DNA of 64,000 nucleotides from contig OX344749.2 in NCBI GenBank assembly GCA_947034885.2, positions 3,611,501 through 3,675,500 of the forward strand, given 5' to 3'. The translations under genes and the position numbers were made by a program. Shown piece after piece: positions 35,060 through 44,760 of the stretch; within the stretch, counting starts at the first letter, position 1, and each line of letters opens with the position of its first letter. The notes under the pieces were generated by a model. That model worked only from the letters and a program-made list of their open reading frames with translations. It had not been told where the DNA came from and ran no database searches. Origin of the DNA: Thuidium tamariscinum. Lineage: Eukaryota > Streptophyta > Bryopsida > Hypnales > Thuidiaceae.

Positions 35060-35914
35060 TCATATGAAAATATAAAAAATAAAATTCATAAAAACTAAAA
35101 CTAAAACTAAAACATATACCTTTCTTTGGTTTTCAAACGAGGTGCTTGAATTTGTAATTTCATGATGCACATTGGTCAACCGTTGATGTTCTTCCTCATT
35201 CACAATAGGCGTTATATTTGTATAAGCTTTCATTTTTTTAAAACGATCATACTTTAATGTCACATTTAAGTGCTTGAACATCACAAGTACACATTTTCCT
35301 ACATTAAAATATTTCTTGAATCTTTAAGTACTTTTTAAAAAAAATGAGTGAATGAAATCAACTATATTATAATCATCATATGTGATTTTATCAGCAACTA
35401 CTATTTGAAATGTATCTTAATAATGACTTTTAATTTCAGTTACAATGTTTACAAACGTAGCCATGGGAAAATTCTCGTGACAATGTTTTTTGAAATCTCT
35501 AATAGAATCCTCCATATAAAAAATAGGAACATATCTTTCTTTTGGGTTTGGTATAGGAAGAACATTAATACGAGTTGTAAACTGAATATAAACCATGCAT
35601 AACATATCTCCTTTCTGAAATCCACCTTGACTTCTAGGTTTCATAGCAAAATTTTCTACCTTCACATGGTTGCTTGGAACTAGTTTCATTTGATGATGTT
35701 TTATTAGAGGTGTATAAACAGATAGAGTTATGATTGTAAAACACTCTTTATTAATCAAGTTGCAATGAAGATATGCATATCTATAGTTATTTGTTTTATT
35801 TACACGAATATAGTTAAAAGTACTGTACCGATTAAAATTTTTTTTTTCAAATACTACATCTTGAATGTTTCCATCTATATTAACAACCGACACTATCATC
35901 TTACTAGTAGCCAT
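35060..35914 (-). pseudogene. Unidentified protein ORF, 165 residues plus a broken C-terminal extension
   Basis: From ATG at 35914 a 165-residue frame starts MATSKMIVSVVNIDGNIQDV and ends in a TAA at 35417. Beyond the stop the same frame continues for about 30 residues (containing VADKITYDDYNIVDF), then a frame change leads into the 35284-35060 reading (KHLNVTLKYDRFKKMKAYTN). The ensemble would be about 280 residues. Composition is ordinary protein, not low complexity, and synonymous-looking AT bias is high. The middle (VENFAMKPRSQGGFQKGDML ... FVNIVTEI) faintly recalls an OB-fold of RPA1-like proteins, including those in Helitrons, but this is weak. I do not recognise it with confidence. It may be a captured or mobile-element gene. 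Confidence 0.4.
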
Positions 35915-36230
35915 GACTTTGAAAAATAAACAAACTTACAAACAAGAAATGAAAACAATAAGAAAAAAAAATAACAAGGAAAAATTAGATTTTGTAGAAG
36001 AAAATAGTAGAAAAATAGAACATGAAGAAGCTTACAAAAAAAATAGAAGACAAATAAAACTAAGAGAAACTTGAAGAAAAAAACAAGATACAAATAGAAG
36101 ATGAAGAAAAAGAAGCATATTTTCCACCATACAATCATTGATCATCATTCATTTAAGCAAAATATCTCATTAGAACCTTATCCACATCTAATCAAATACC
36201 TAATCTCATTCTAACTTTTGTCATTCTAAC

Positions 36231-36420
36231 TTGACTTTTCATGTGAACCGCTCTTATCTACATCTAATCAAATGCTTTGTCTTGTTATGATTTGACTTTT
36301 CATGTGAACCGCTCTTATCTACATCTAATCAAATGCTTTATCTTGTTATGATTTGACTTTTCATGTGAAATGCTTTTATTTACATCTAATCAAATTCTTT
36401 ATCTTTTCATGTGGAAAGTT
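36231..36420. repeat. 61-bp tandem repeat, three units
   Basis: TTGACTTTTCATGTGAACCG begins at 36231, 36292 and, with changes, 36353. The first two units are almost identical and the third is diverged. A partial unit precedes (36170). Confidence 0.85.
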
Positions 36421-36789
36421 CTTATCTACATTCAAATTTTTAGTAAACAAATGACTTTTAGAAGTTTACATGGAAGGTACTTATTCCATTTTTGGTGGAC
36501 AATTATTTTTTTTATAAATATTTTTATTTACTTGAATTGAAGAAATTATTAATATATAACATTAAATCTATATAAAAAACTCAATTTTGATTATAATTGA
36601 AATATGAAATGTATACAACAGTAATTTCAAATCTAAATCTAAAAACAAACCTAAATGCAAAGGTATGTGCAAATCTAAATGCACACCTAAATGTAAATCC
36701 AATGTCTCCAATATAATACAAATCAAATTTTAAGTTAAATCACATGTCTCCACTATCTCAAATTTAATATTTAAAATATTTAAAATTGA

Positions 36790-38180
36790 ATGTCATTTAT
36801 AATGAACAAGGATTAAAAATTGAATGTCATTTATAATGTCTCAATATAAAATCAAATACACAACTTTTTTCTTAAAACATATATCTATTGGTTTCAATAT
36901 ATAATTAGATTTTTAAAAACCCAATCCATATATTTTATTCAACAGCATGTAGTTCAATATATATGATAAATTCAAATTCAAATTCAAATCAAAATCCTAC
37001 TCCATATTGAAATCAAAATTCTACTTTTAATTCAAATCTTCATTTAAATTTATATCCATGTCTCATTTCGAATACAATGTAAATACAGTACAAATACAAC
37101 AAATTTATTTTCAAACACAAATCTAAAAGTCATTTATAATGAACTAGATTTAAGGCTTTAAGAAGTGTGTCAATACAAAATCAAGTACACAATTTTTATC
37201 CTCAAATATAAATTTGTTGGCTTCAATATAGAATTAGGTTTTTAAAAATCCAATTCATATATTTTCATCCAACGACACATAGTTCACAAAACATAATAAA
37301 TTCAAATTCAAATTCAAATCTTAATTTAAATCAACATCCATATCTAATTTCAATTGCAAGGCATATACAACATCAAATCAAATTTCAAATACAAATCTAA
37401 ATGCAAATCTAAATGTTGATTTAAATGTCATTTATAATGAATTAGATTTCATGCTTCAAGAAGTGTCTCAATTTGAAATTGAATACACAATTTTTATCCT
37501 GAAATAAAAATCTATTGGCTTCTATATAGAATTAGATTTGAGAAAATCCAATTTATATATATTTTATCCAACAGCACGTATTTCATTGTAAACTCAAATT
37601 CAAATCCTAATTTAAATCCATATTCACATCTAATTTCACATACAATACAGATACAACATCAATCTTTCAAATTCAAATCCTAATTTAAATCCATATTCTT
37701 GTCTTATTTCACATACAATGCAAATACAACATCAATTTAAATGCAATGTGAATGCATTTTAAATGTCATTTATAATAAACTAGGTTGAAGGCTTCAAGAA
37801 GTGTCTTAATGTAAAATCGAGTACACAACTTTTATTCTTAAATATAAATCTATTGGCTTCAATATAGAATTAGATTCAAAAATATTCAATTCATATATTT
37901 TATTCCACAGCACATAATTCACTTTAAATTTACATTCAAATCCTAATTTCAAATACAATAGAAAGACAATATCAATATAAATCCAATGTAAATTATGTCA
38001 TTTATAATGAACTAGGTTGAAGGCTTCAAAAAATGTCTCAATGTAAAATCGAGTACACAAATTTTATTCTAAAATACAAATCTATTGGTTTCAATATAGA
38101 ATTAGGTTTTTAAAAACCCAATTCATATATTTTATCTGATAGCATGTAATTCATTGAAGATGATAAATTCAAATTCAAAG
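36790..38180. repeat. Satellite-like array, five units of 230-340 bp
   Basis: The anchor TATTGGCTTCAATATAGAAT (with small changes) recurs at 36886, 37214, 37513, 37851 and 38082. Each unit has a conserved core of about 145 bp (from TAATGAACTAG through GTGTCTCAAT to CCAACAGCACATAGTTCA) and a variable linker of AAATTCAAATC / ACAATGCAAATAC words. Linker length accounts for the uneven period. No ORF. Confidence 0.8.
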
Positions 38181-38689
38181 ATAAAGACAAAAACAAAGAT
38201 AATCCAAATACAATGTAAATACAAAATAAATACAATATCAAATCACATCTCAAATTACAATGCAAATAGAACATCGAATCTCAAAATAGAATATCAAATT
38301 TCAAATACAATGCAAATAGAATACTAAATCAAATTTGAAATATAATGTAAATACAATGTCTAATATAATATAAATTAAAAAAACTACTTGAATTTTTGAT
38401 ATCAACTATTATTGAGCATCCAATGCTCAAATTTTTTTTTTTTTTGCTTCTATAAATTTTCCTTCATTATTGATCATTTCTAAATTTTTTCAACTTTCTC
38501 CACATTAAAAAAAAGAAAGTCTGCATATATACACATACCAAACATACCATTTGCACTTCTTCTCTATTGAATGACAACGAAGTTTCAACAATCAATCGAA
38601 TCAATTTATGTACCAACGATGTAGACTAACAAGTTGTCAATTGTGGAATTACAAGTATCAACTTCACTTCACACTTTCGCAGTGACATC

Positions 38690-39410
38690 AATGAGTTTAA
38701 AGTCAACCTTCTTAAAAAAGTTTAATGGTATGCGTTCAAAGTTTAAAGGCTTTGTCAATTAAATTCGACTTGTAATGCTGCTACAATCTCAACAATATAC
38801 AACAGATGTAGCTCGCATTGAATTGGTAAAAATCTTATTGTTTGAACAAACACTCTCTTAGTTTGTATCACTTTACGAAAAGAACTTTTCAATTCTCGAT
38901 AACTTTAATACATTCTTAGCAATATTCAAAGAAGCGTTTAGCAAATATGATAAGATATATGCTACGACATCAAAGATTCAAAATTTGCAATAAAAGTGCT
39001 GTACATCATCAATATACGCTTTTAACTTTTGACAGTTAGCTTGTGATATTAATTGAAGAGATGAAGCATTAATAATTCTATTGTGGTTTATGTGATGAAG
39101 TGAAAGATTAGCTATTTTCTTTACCAGATCTTTTGCTATTTAATGAAACAATTTACTAAGTTATCAAATGTGACAATTCATTATTTGAATGACAACAAGA
39201 GAAGTGAGTATAGACTTTGTTCTATGCATATATTAATTATACTATTATTGCTTCAACTAGTACCTCAATTAAATCATTTGATGTTAAATACATGCAGATT
39301 AATGTAGTCAAATTCAAGTTTTTAATCGAATAAAAAAAGAGGCATCAAAGGTAAGGAAGATTATGCTTTAATTATGAAGACAAAAGTTACAAACTTGATG
39401 TCTGGATTGT
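38690..39410 (+). pseudogene. Ty3/gypsy Gag with degenerate zinc knuckle
   Basis: Broken plus-strand frames show family landmarks: an FNG-R-KF start near 38720, LLFEQ...SLYEKN (38840-38890), NTFLAIFKEAF near 38920, then an IYAFNF..LACDIN stretch near 39020-39050. At 39363 the knuckle reads CFNYEDKSYKLD. The second Cys and the His of the usual CX2CX4H pattern are both Tyr, each one transition from the expected codon (TGT to TAT, CAC to TAC). Gag would form the particle and bind RNA; here it cannot. At least six stops interrupt the region. Confidence 0.65.
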
Positions 39411-39422
39411 CTGCTTCAAGAA

Positions 39423-39960
39423 ATGACAACATACTTTTCAAATTCAAAGTACAAATGTTTGATAGGAAAACGACAACTTACAATTACAAAAGGGACTATA
39501 TGGTTGGATTTAACACCGCTTTTTAAATCTTCAAGTTCTGTATTATCTATAAATCCTATTCTTTGTTTCATAATACCTATACATTTAGTTCATTCAAAGA
39601 TTGAAATCCATGCTTTTATAGATTCAAGAGCTTTTGTATATTTTATAAATGAGTATTTTGCTAAACTACATAAGATATTGTTAATTCAAAAAACAAAGGC
39701 TATATATTGAGGTTATTGATGAAAAACTTTTAGTTTTTGATAATGTCACGTATGAAACAATTCCCTTACAAACAATGATAAAAAATCATAGTAGATATAT
39801 ATTGTATAATACTGTTCATTTTTTTTCTTAATTCTATTATTTTAGGACTCTTCTAATTTGAAAAATATAATCTTTATATAAACTGATCCAACCATGGTAT
39901 AGAATTTATCCCGAGTAAGTTTTTTATTTCAAGACCTTTAAAAAATCAGAAAATGTCTTT
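39423..39960 (+). pseudogene. Ty3/gypsy aspartic protease, active site altered
   Basis: The 95-residue frame 39423-39710 contains IHAFIDSRAFVYFINEYFAK. This is the retropepsin active-site region, normally 'ALIDSGATxNFI', with the DSG glycine replaced by Arg. Hydrophobic strands before it (PIHLVHSKIEI) fit. After the stop, near 39835-39900, an ILGL motif and an N-x-x-I-N-W-like stretch match the C-terminal flap of the same domain, with stops in place of two conserved residues. It would cleave the Gag-Pol polyprotein. Confidence 0.7.
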
Positions 39961-41596
39961 ATTACGAAAATTTAAAAAAACATTATTTATTGAAGCTCAA
40001 GCATTTATGCACATGGCAAAGACTAGGACCACTTTTGCAACTTATGCAACTTCAATAACAGGTTGTATTACCGAAACAACAAACCTTTTAAAGTAATAAA
40101 AGAATTATCAAGATGTTTTTGAGAAGAAGAATGTAGATATATTGCTTCAATATTGTGAGCCCTCAAGTTGGCACTTAGAACTCTGAGTCTATTTTATGCA
40201 AATGTTTTGAGGAATTTAATAAAAATATAGAAGAAAAAATACATAAAATGAGTATTGAGAGATTTTTCGTAGCAATTTCTACCAAATGGTGAAAAAGCAT
40301 CTCAGGAGGTAAAAAATTCCTAATTCTAAGAATTTTTATCATTTTAAGTCTTAGAAGTAAGTTTAAGAGAATATTTAGTAATTTTGAGAGATGTGAGAAT
40401 ATGAGAGTTAGTTAGTCCTAATGTCTGTTTGTGCAAAATCAACCTTTTAAGAATGCACATGGCATAATGACTAAGCCAATAGAATCTGGTATAAGTCTAA
40501 AAGTCTATTAAAGTTTAGTATAAATTGGATTTGGAGGTAAAACCTTTTACAAGTAACTTTGAGATGTGAAGTTTCAAAACATAGAAGATGGTGGAATTGA
40601 TAATTGAAGACTACAAGAAGGTCTTCCAAAGGTAGGAGCATGCCAACTTGCCAAGAACCAAGAATAACCGAGCAATTGTTCAAGATTCCTAGGTATCAAG
40701 AATTAAATTGTTCAATTAGGTAAAATAATTTGAAATTATTAAAAATACATAAGTGCAAGTGAACATGGAACTTACACTTAGAATCTATAAATGTCTTAAA
40801 TGTTATCCAATTTATTTTGGATTTTTCTGAAATTTCACGTTGACTCCATGGGAAATTAATCGCACATAAACATATTCATAAATTCCTAAAAATTACACAT
40901 TTTGCGATAAAATCTCACTAAAAATGAAATTAGGTTTTTGTATGCTAAATAAGTGCCCATTCAAGTTTGAAGACATTTCAACATTCCCAACTACTAGAAC
41001 CAGAATTGGCATCGAATTTCACGAGAATTTACAACTTTGAGGCAGGTTGACCGGCATACTAGGAGCAAATGATGTTCAATTGATGTGAATGAGGAGATCG
41101 TAATTCCAATTTGCGCTCACAAATGACCTAGAACTGAAGGATGAGGAGTCCATGAGGATAATTAGGGTCTTCTAAAGAGAATAACGCAAACGGATTTTGG
41201 TTTTGGATTATTCTCTAAAAGATAGAGAAGGTCAGCTCTTAGTTTGACTTTTAATTAGAAGTGATTTTGAAAATATCTCTTGAAAAATCAAAGATTGTAT
41301 TTGGTCAAAATCTCTTTCTTGCGATAAAAATCCATCTTTGGACTAAAGAAAGACAATTTTCAAAATAACTTTTGGTTAATTTGCAAAATATCTAAGTAGA
41401 TTAGGGTTAACTTCAAAATATCTTGGATTAAGATCTTGACTTTGATTTGGCCAAGATTTCATTAGCTAAATGAAGGAGGTTCTAGAATTTTCCTCCATTA
41501 AACAAATATTATTTTGAAATTACATTAAGGTAGTTTAGGAAAAAAAATAACAAAGTGTTTTCACTAGTAACTTACCGAGGAGAGCCTAACCACGAG

Positions 41597-41604
41597 TATA
41601 TAAG
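41597..41604 (+). promoter_or_regulatory. TATA box of LTR-like copy C
   Basis: GAGTATATAAGATT, followed by CTTGAGGTTGTTAGTACCC about 30 bp on. The same arrangement is found on the minus strand of copies A and B. Confidence 0.6.
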
Positions 41605-41879
41605 ATTATAAGGGCCTCGCTTGAGGTTGTTAGTACCCTTTTTTTTGTACATCGACATTTTATTCTTTTACTCTTATTTTGTGCTACCGACGTGGTCGGA
41701 GCACTACTTGGACCAAAGATTTTGGCCAAGTTTTGTTTTGTATTTTATTGTTGAACTTTGAAAACTTATGTCCCCTCCAATTAATTCTTAATTCTTACTT
41801 TTGTGTTAAAAGTTAGGCCTCAACTTCTTATTGGCTATTAATTCATAGAAATTTCAAACATTGAGCGCCAAAGTTTGGT

Positions 41880-41995
41880 TTAAACATTAACATGTGTACA
41901 ACCTTTGGTTGTAAAATTCTGAAATACTAAGAAATTTTAAAATTTAAAGTGAAAGTTCGGTCAAACACCGTCATGTGTACCTCTTTTTGCGAATA
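41880..41995 (+). repeat. Two ~80-90-bp repeats in copy C
   Basis: ACATGTGTACAACCTTTGG (41890) and TCATGTGTACCTCTTTTTG (41971) correspond to the three-unit repeats of copies A and B. One unit fewer here. Confidence 0.6.
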
Positions 41996-42379
41996 AAATC
42001 TTTGAAATACTATTTGATGATTTCTATACAGCAAAGCTTTCGTCCTACTATCATTAGAACTTGTTGAAACCTTACACGGTCCTTAAAATCACCAAAAGCT
42101 AAAGGATAAAAAAGCAATTCGAATCGACATTCAGTTTTCACCTAAAGCTTGAGGGAACCAAATTGATTAACTATTTTGTGTTGAAGTGAGTTAGACTAGA
42201 AAGTTCTAAAATCTCAACCCACATACAAAAGCTAATTCTTATATTGCTCTTAACAAAATATTCTTATCATTAATTATTAGAACCTTGGATACAAAAATCC
42301 AAAATATTAGATATCTTTAGTCTAAGATAGTTCAATTAGTTAGTGTGTAGGAAAAAATCAAAATATTTAAGTTTAAGGC

Positions 42380-42560
42380 CAGAGAATCAAATAGGCAGAC
42401 CAAAAGTGCACTGAGGCGAACTAGAGAGCAGCAGCCCGATCAAGAGGGTCGAGGTATCAACTGAGCGACCAGGCGTCCAACTAAGGGCCGGCGATATCAA
42501 TTGAGCGAGATACTAGGTGATTAAGCGAGGTACTGGGTATTGAGCGAGGTGGCTGGATTG
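42380..42560 (+). repeat. Hypervariable GC-rich patch of copy C
   Basis: It is built of ~20-bp units such as GAGCGAGATACTAGGTGATT and AAGCGAGGTACTGGGTATT. The inverse complement (CTCGCT...) resembles the units of fragment D and less so of A. It is at the same place in the element as the patches in A, B and D. Confidence 0.65.
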
Positions 42561-43461
42561 AAAATTTTCAATTCTCGCATACATAGTGAGATACTTTCAA
42601 ACTCAAAACTTGATTTTAAATCAAAATCTCAGATTGGTAGTTGGAGCTACAATCTTTTCCTTTGATTTTAACTCAAAATCTACATCTTGAAGTTTCAACA
42701 ATTCTCCACAAAATCACCAACATTCTCAACTTCCATAGTCATCATCTCTCTTAAAAAAATTGCAATATAGCCATCTCGCAAAAAAAAAAAATGAAGACTT
42801 GATAGGATTAAGACACGAGAAAGAGAAGCTCAAGTAAACAAATTAGTATTAAAATATTAATTCCTTAAAGAATCTCACTATTGAATTAGGTTCTTGATTC
42901 CTTGACTTTGACCTTTGATATCTAAAAAACTAATTTTTTTAAAATCTTACTATTACAATTGTTCTTATTCTTTAAAGATGTTCTTGATTCTTTGATAGTT
43001 AGTTATTAATTAGATTTTTAGAAGTTTTGAATTTTGTTAACTTTGTTTTATTAGGCCTTATAAGCCAAAAAGGAAAAAAACAAATTGATAATCAATTTCT
43101 TTAAGAATCAAGGAAATTTTTTAAATTAATTAGATTTGAAAGGATTTAATTAGATTTTTAGATTCTTCACTACTTAATTTCCATTTGAATTTAGGTTAGA
43201 AATTTTGGAGGGAAAAAACAATGATAAAAATTAACCATTTAGCTAAAATTTTCAATTGATTTTCAAATTAGAATAGGATTATTTGCTAGGGATTTAATTG
43301 CTTGAGTGGACTAAATTAATTTGTGATATTTTCTAATTACCAAAAAATTAAAAATTAATAAAAAAAATATGCAATTAATTCAGATTTTTATAACCATGAG
43401 TGTTTTTGAATTAAGGTAGATTTCTATTTTACCAACAAAGTAGGAAATTATAATGGATTAG

Positions 43462-43557
43462 ATGGACAATCACAATGAGTTCAATGGCGTGATCGCTGGG
43501 GATTACATTCACATGATGATGTTTGATGATGGAACGATGGAGATTTATGTTGAAGAG
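43462..43557 (+). CDS. Conserved mini-ORF / candidate first exon of the LTR-like family, copy C
   Basis: This is a 96-nt open frame from ATG to a GTAAAT donor-like site: 32 codons including NEFNGVIAGDYIHMMMFDDG and TMEIYVEE. It is about 340 bp before the element's 3' end and downstream of the TATA box, so in the presumed leader. Copy B has the same start, length and donor position with conservative replacements, and copy A the same with an 8-nt insertion. If the element is an LTR, a protein start inside it could be spliced to a downstream coding region. No known domain is recognised, and the short length keeps confidence modest. The frame also runs on for about 20 codons past the donor. Confidence 0.4.
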
Positions 43558-43901
43558 GTAAATCAATCCCATTTGATATTTATTCTCATTATTTTGTTGT
43601 TAAGTTTTCTTTTACCAAATGCTTAGAATTAAAGGTTAGTTAGACTCTATACATTAGAAATTAGAAATTGAGAATTAGCTAGAATAGTTAACACTTTAGA
43701 CTAGAATTAGGTTAGAAAATTCTTTAAAAATTCTTTAACTATTAGCCATTAAAACATAGTGATTAGAAGGCATAATTAAAAGAGTTCATTGTTTGGAAGG
43801 CACTCTTTGAATACCCATTTAGGAGAAAATACTTGATTAGATACAGAGCCCGTGTGTTAAATTTTAATCTCAAAGGTGGAGTTAAAATTGCTTACAAACA
43901 T

Positions 43902-44290
43902 CGACATTATAACTGCGCCATCGATTTAGAAAAAGAAACTCAATAACCATTTTAACCTATTTATAATTTATCGCAAAATGAGCTAACTACATTGAAAGAA
44001 TACATTGATGAGAATCTTGCGAAAAACTTTATTCGACATTCAAAATCTCCAATTGATGCTCCTATTCTTTTCGTAAAAAAAAAGAATTTTTACGTATGTG
44101 TATTGATTATTGCAAACTCAACAAGGTGAAAATAAAAAATTGGCATTCATTACAATTTATAAGTGGACTTTTAGACCAACTTAGTCAAGCAAAAATTTAT
44201 ATCAAATTGATTTAAGAGGAGCTTACAATCTAGTATAAGTCAAATAATGTGATGAATGAAAGACCGCCTTTCATCTATACGAAATTAGTA
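43902..44290 (+). pseudogene. Ty3/gypsy reverse transcriptase, N-terminal fragment
   Basis: The plus strand shows [19 protein letters not shown] followed by [18 protein letters not shown], the conserved pre-palm and first palm block of gypsy RT. After a frame change come a [12 protein letters not shown] and a QIDLRGAYNL-like stretch (motif A region with the catalytic Asp). Several stops occur and sequence identity fades after about 44290, before motif B. The segment directly abuts copy C. Confidence 0.75.
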
Positions 44291-44509
44291 CGACCTTGAC
44301 AAAATTTCCTTTTGTTCTTTCCATACACTTCCACATCATCAATTTTAATTTCTTTTATGAAAATAAATAAGGGTATCTATAACAATTTGCGGTTGTCTTA
44401 ATCTTGGAAGAGATGTAATTTTTATTTGTAAAATGTCTAGAAGTCTAAAAGTATTCAAGAATTTAGATTCATAAAGCAATGGTTTTATGGATTTACAATT
44501 TAAATTTTG

Positions 44510-44760
44510 TGTAGAAAAGCTTGAAGTATCAAAGTCTTATTTCTTAATACAAGTTTTCTTAATATGTCCTAATATACCACAAAAATGACATCTAATATTT
44601 CCTCTACATAACATTTAGTAGCTAGTGGTGGCTCTGCCTTTCCTTCTTCACGAGTTTCATCCCTGAAAATCATCCTTCTTTTCATTTTGGGTCTGCGAGA
44701 ATAAAGGTGGAGGGCACTGACGAGCTGCCTGTCCCAAAAAATTGTGTTCCACACAATCTC
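44510..44760 (-). pseudogene. Ty1/copia-type Gag zinc knuckle fragment
   Basis: On the minus strand one frame gives CHFCGILGHIKKTCIKK near 44590-44540. This is a complete CX2CX4HX4C knuckle in the style of copia Gag proteins. Upstream, in the adjacent frame, lies a basic stretch (RRPKMKRRMIFRDETREEGK, 44754-44569), suggesting one frameshift just before the knuckle. The rest of the element is not recognised. Confidence 0.6.

Larger units (their letters stand above)
40154..43896 (+). mobile_element. LTR-like element copy C (3743 bp) nested in the gypsy element
   Basis: It starts TGTGAGCCCTCAAGTTGGCA and ends AAAATTGCTTACA. Flanks are AATAT (40149-40153) and AACAT (43897-43901), a 5-bp duplication with one difference. 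Taking out the element plus one flank copy keeps the gypsy reading frame in register across the junction. It is homologous along its length to copies A and B in reverse orientation, and lacks their secondary insertions. This is the best delimited member of the family, with one unit bounded by a duplication and no internal repeats, so a solo LTR of a large-LTR retrotransposon is the simplest reading. Confidence 0.82.
38580..44300 (+). mobile_element. Decayed Ty3/gypsy retrotransposon, interrupted by LTR-like copy C
   Basis: In order on the plus strand: Gag (about 38690-39260), a zinc knuckle remnant (39363-39400), protease (39423-39960), and after the 3.7-kb copy C the start of reverse transcriptase (43902-44290). 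The order is that of Metaviridae-type Ty3/gypsy elements. RNase H and integrase are missing; an integrase of the same general kind lies far away at 63570-64000 and is not shown to belong. Stops are frequent. LTRs could not be identified. Confidence 0.8.

Noticed and set aside
36790-38180. CRISPR-like array (repeats with variable spacers)
   Set aside because: Units are 230-340 bp with low-complexity linkers in a plant nuclear context; nothing about it resembles CRISPR.
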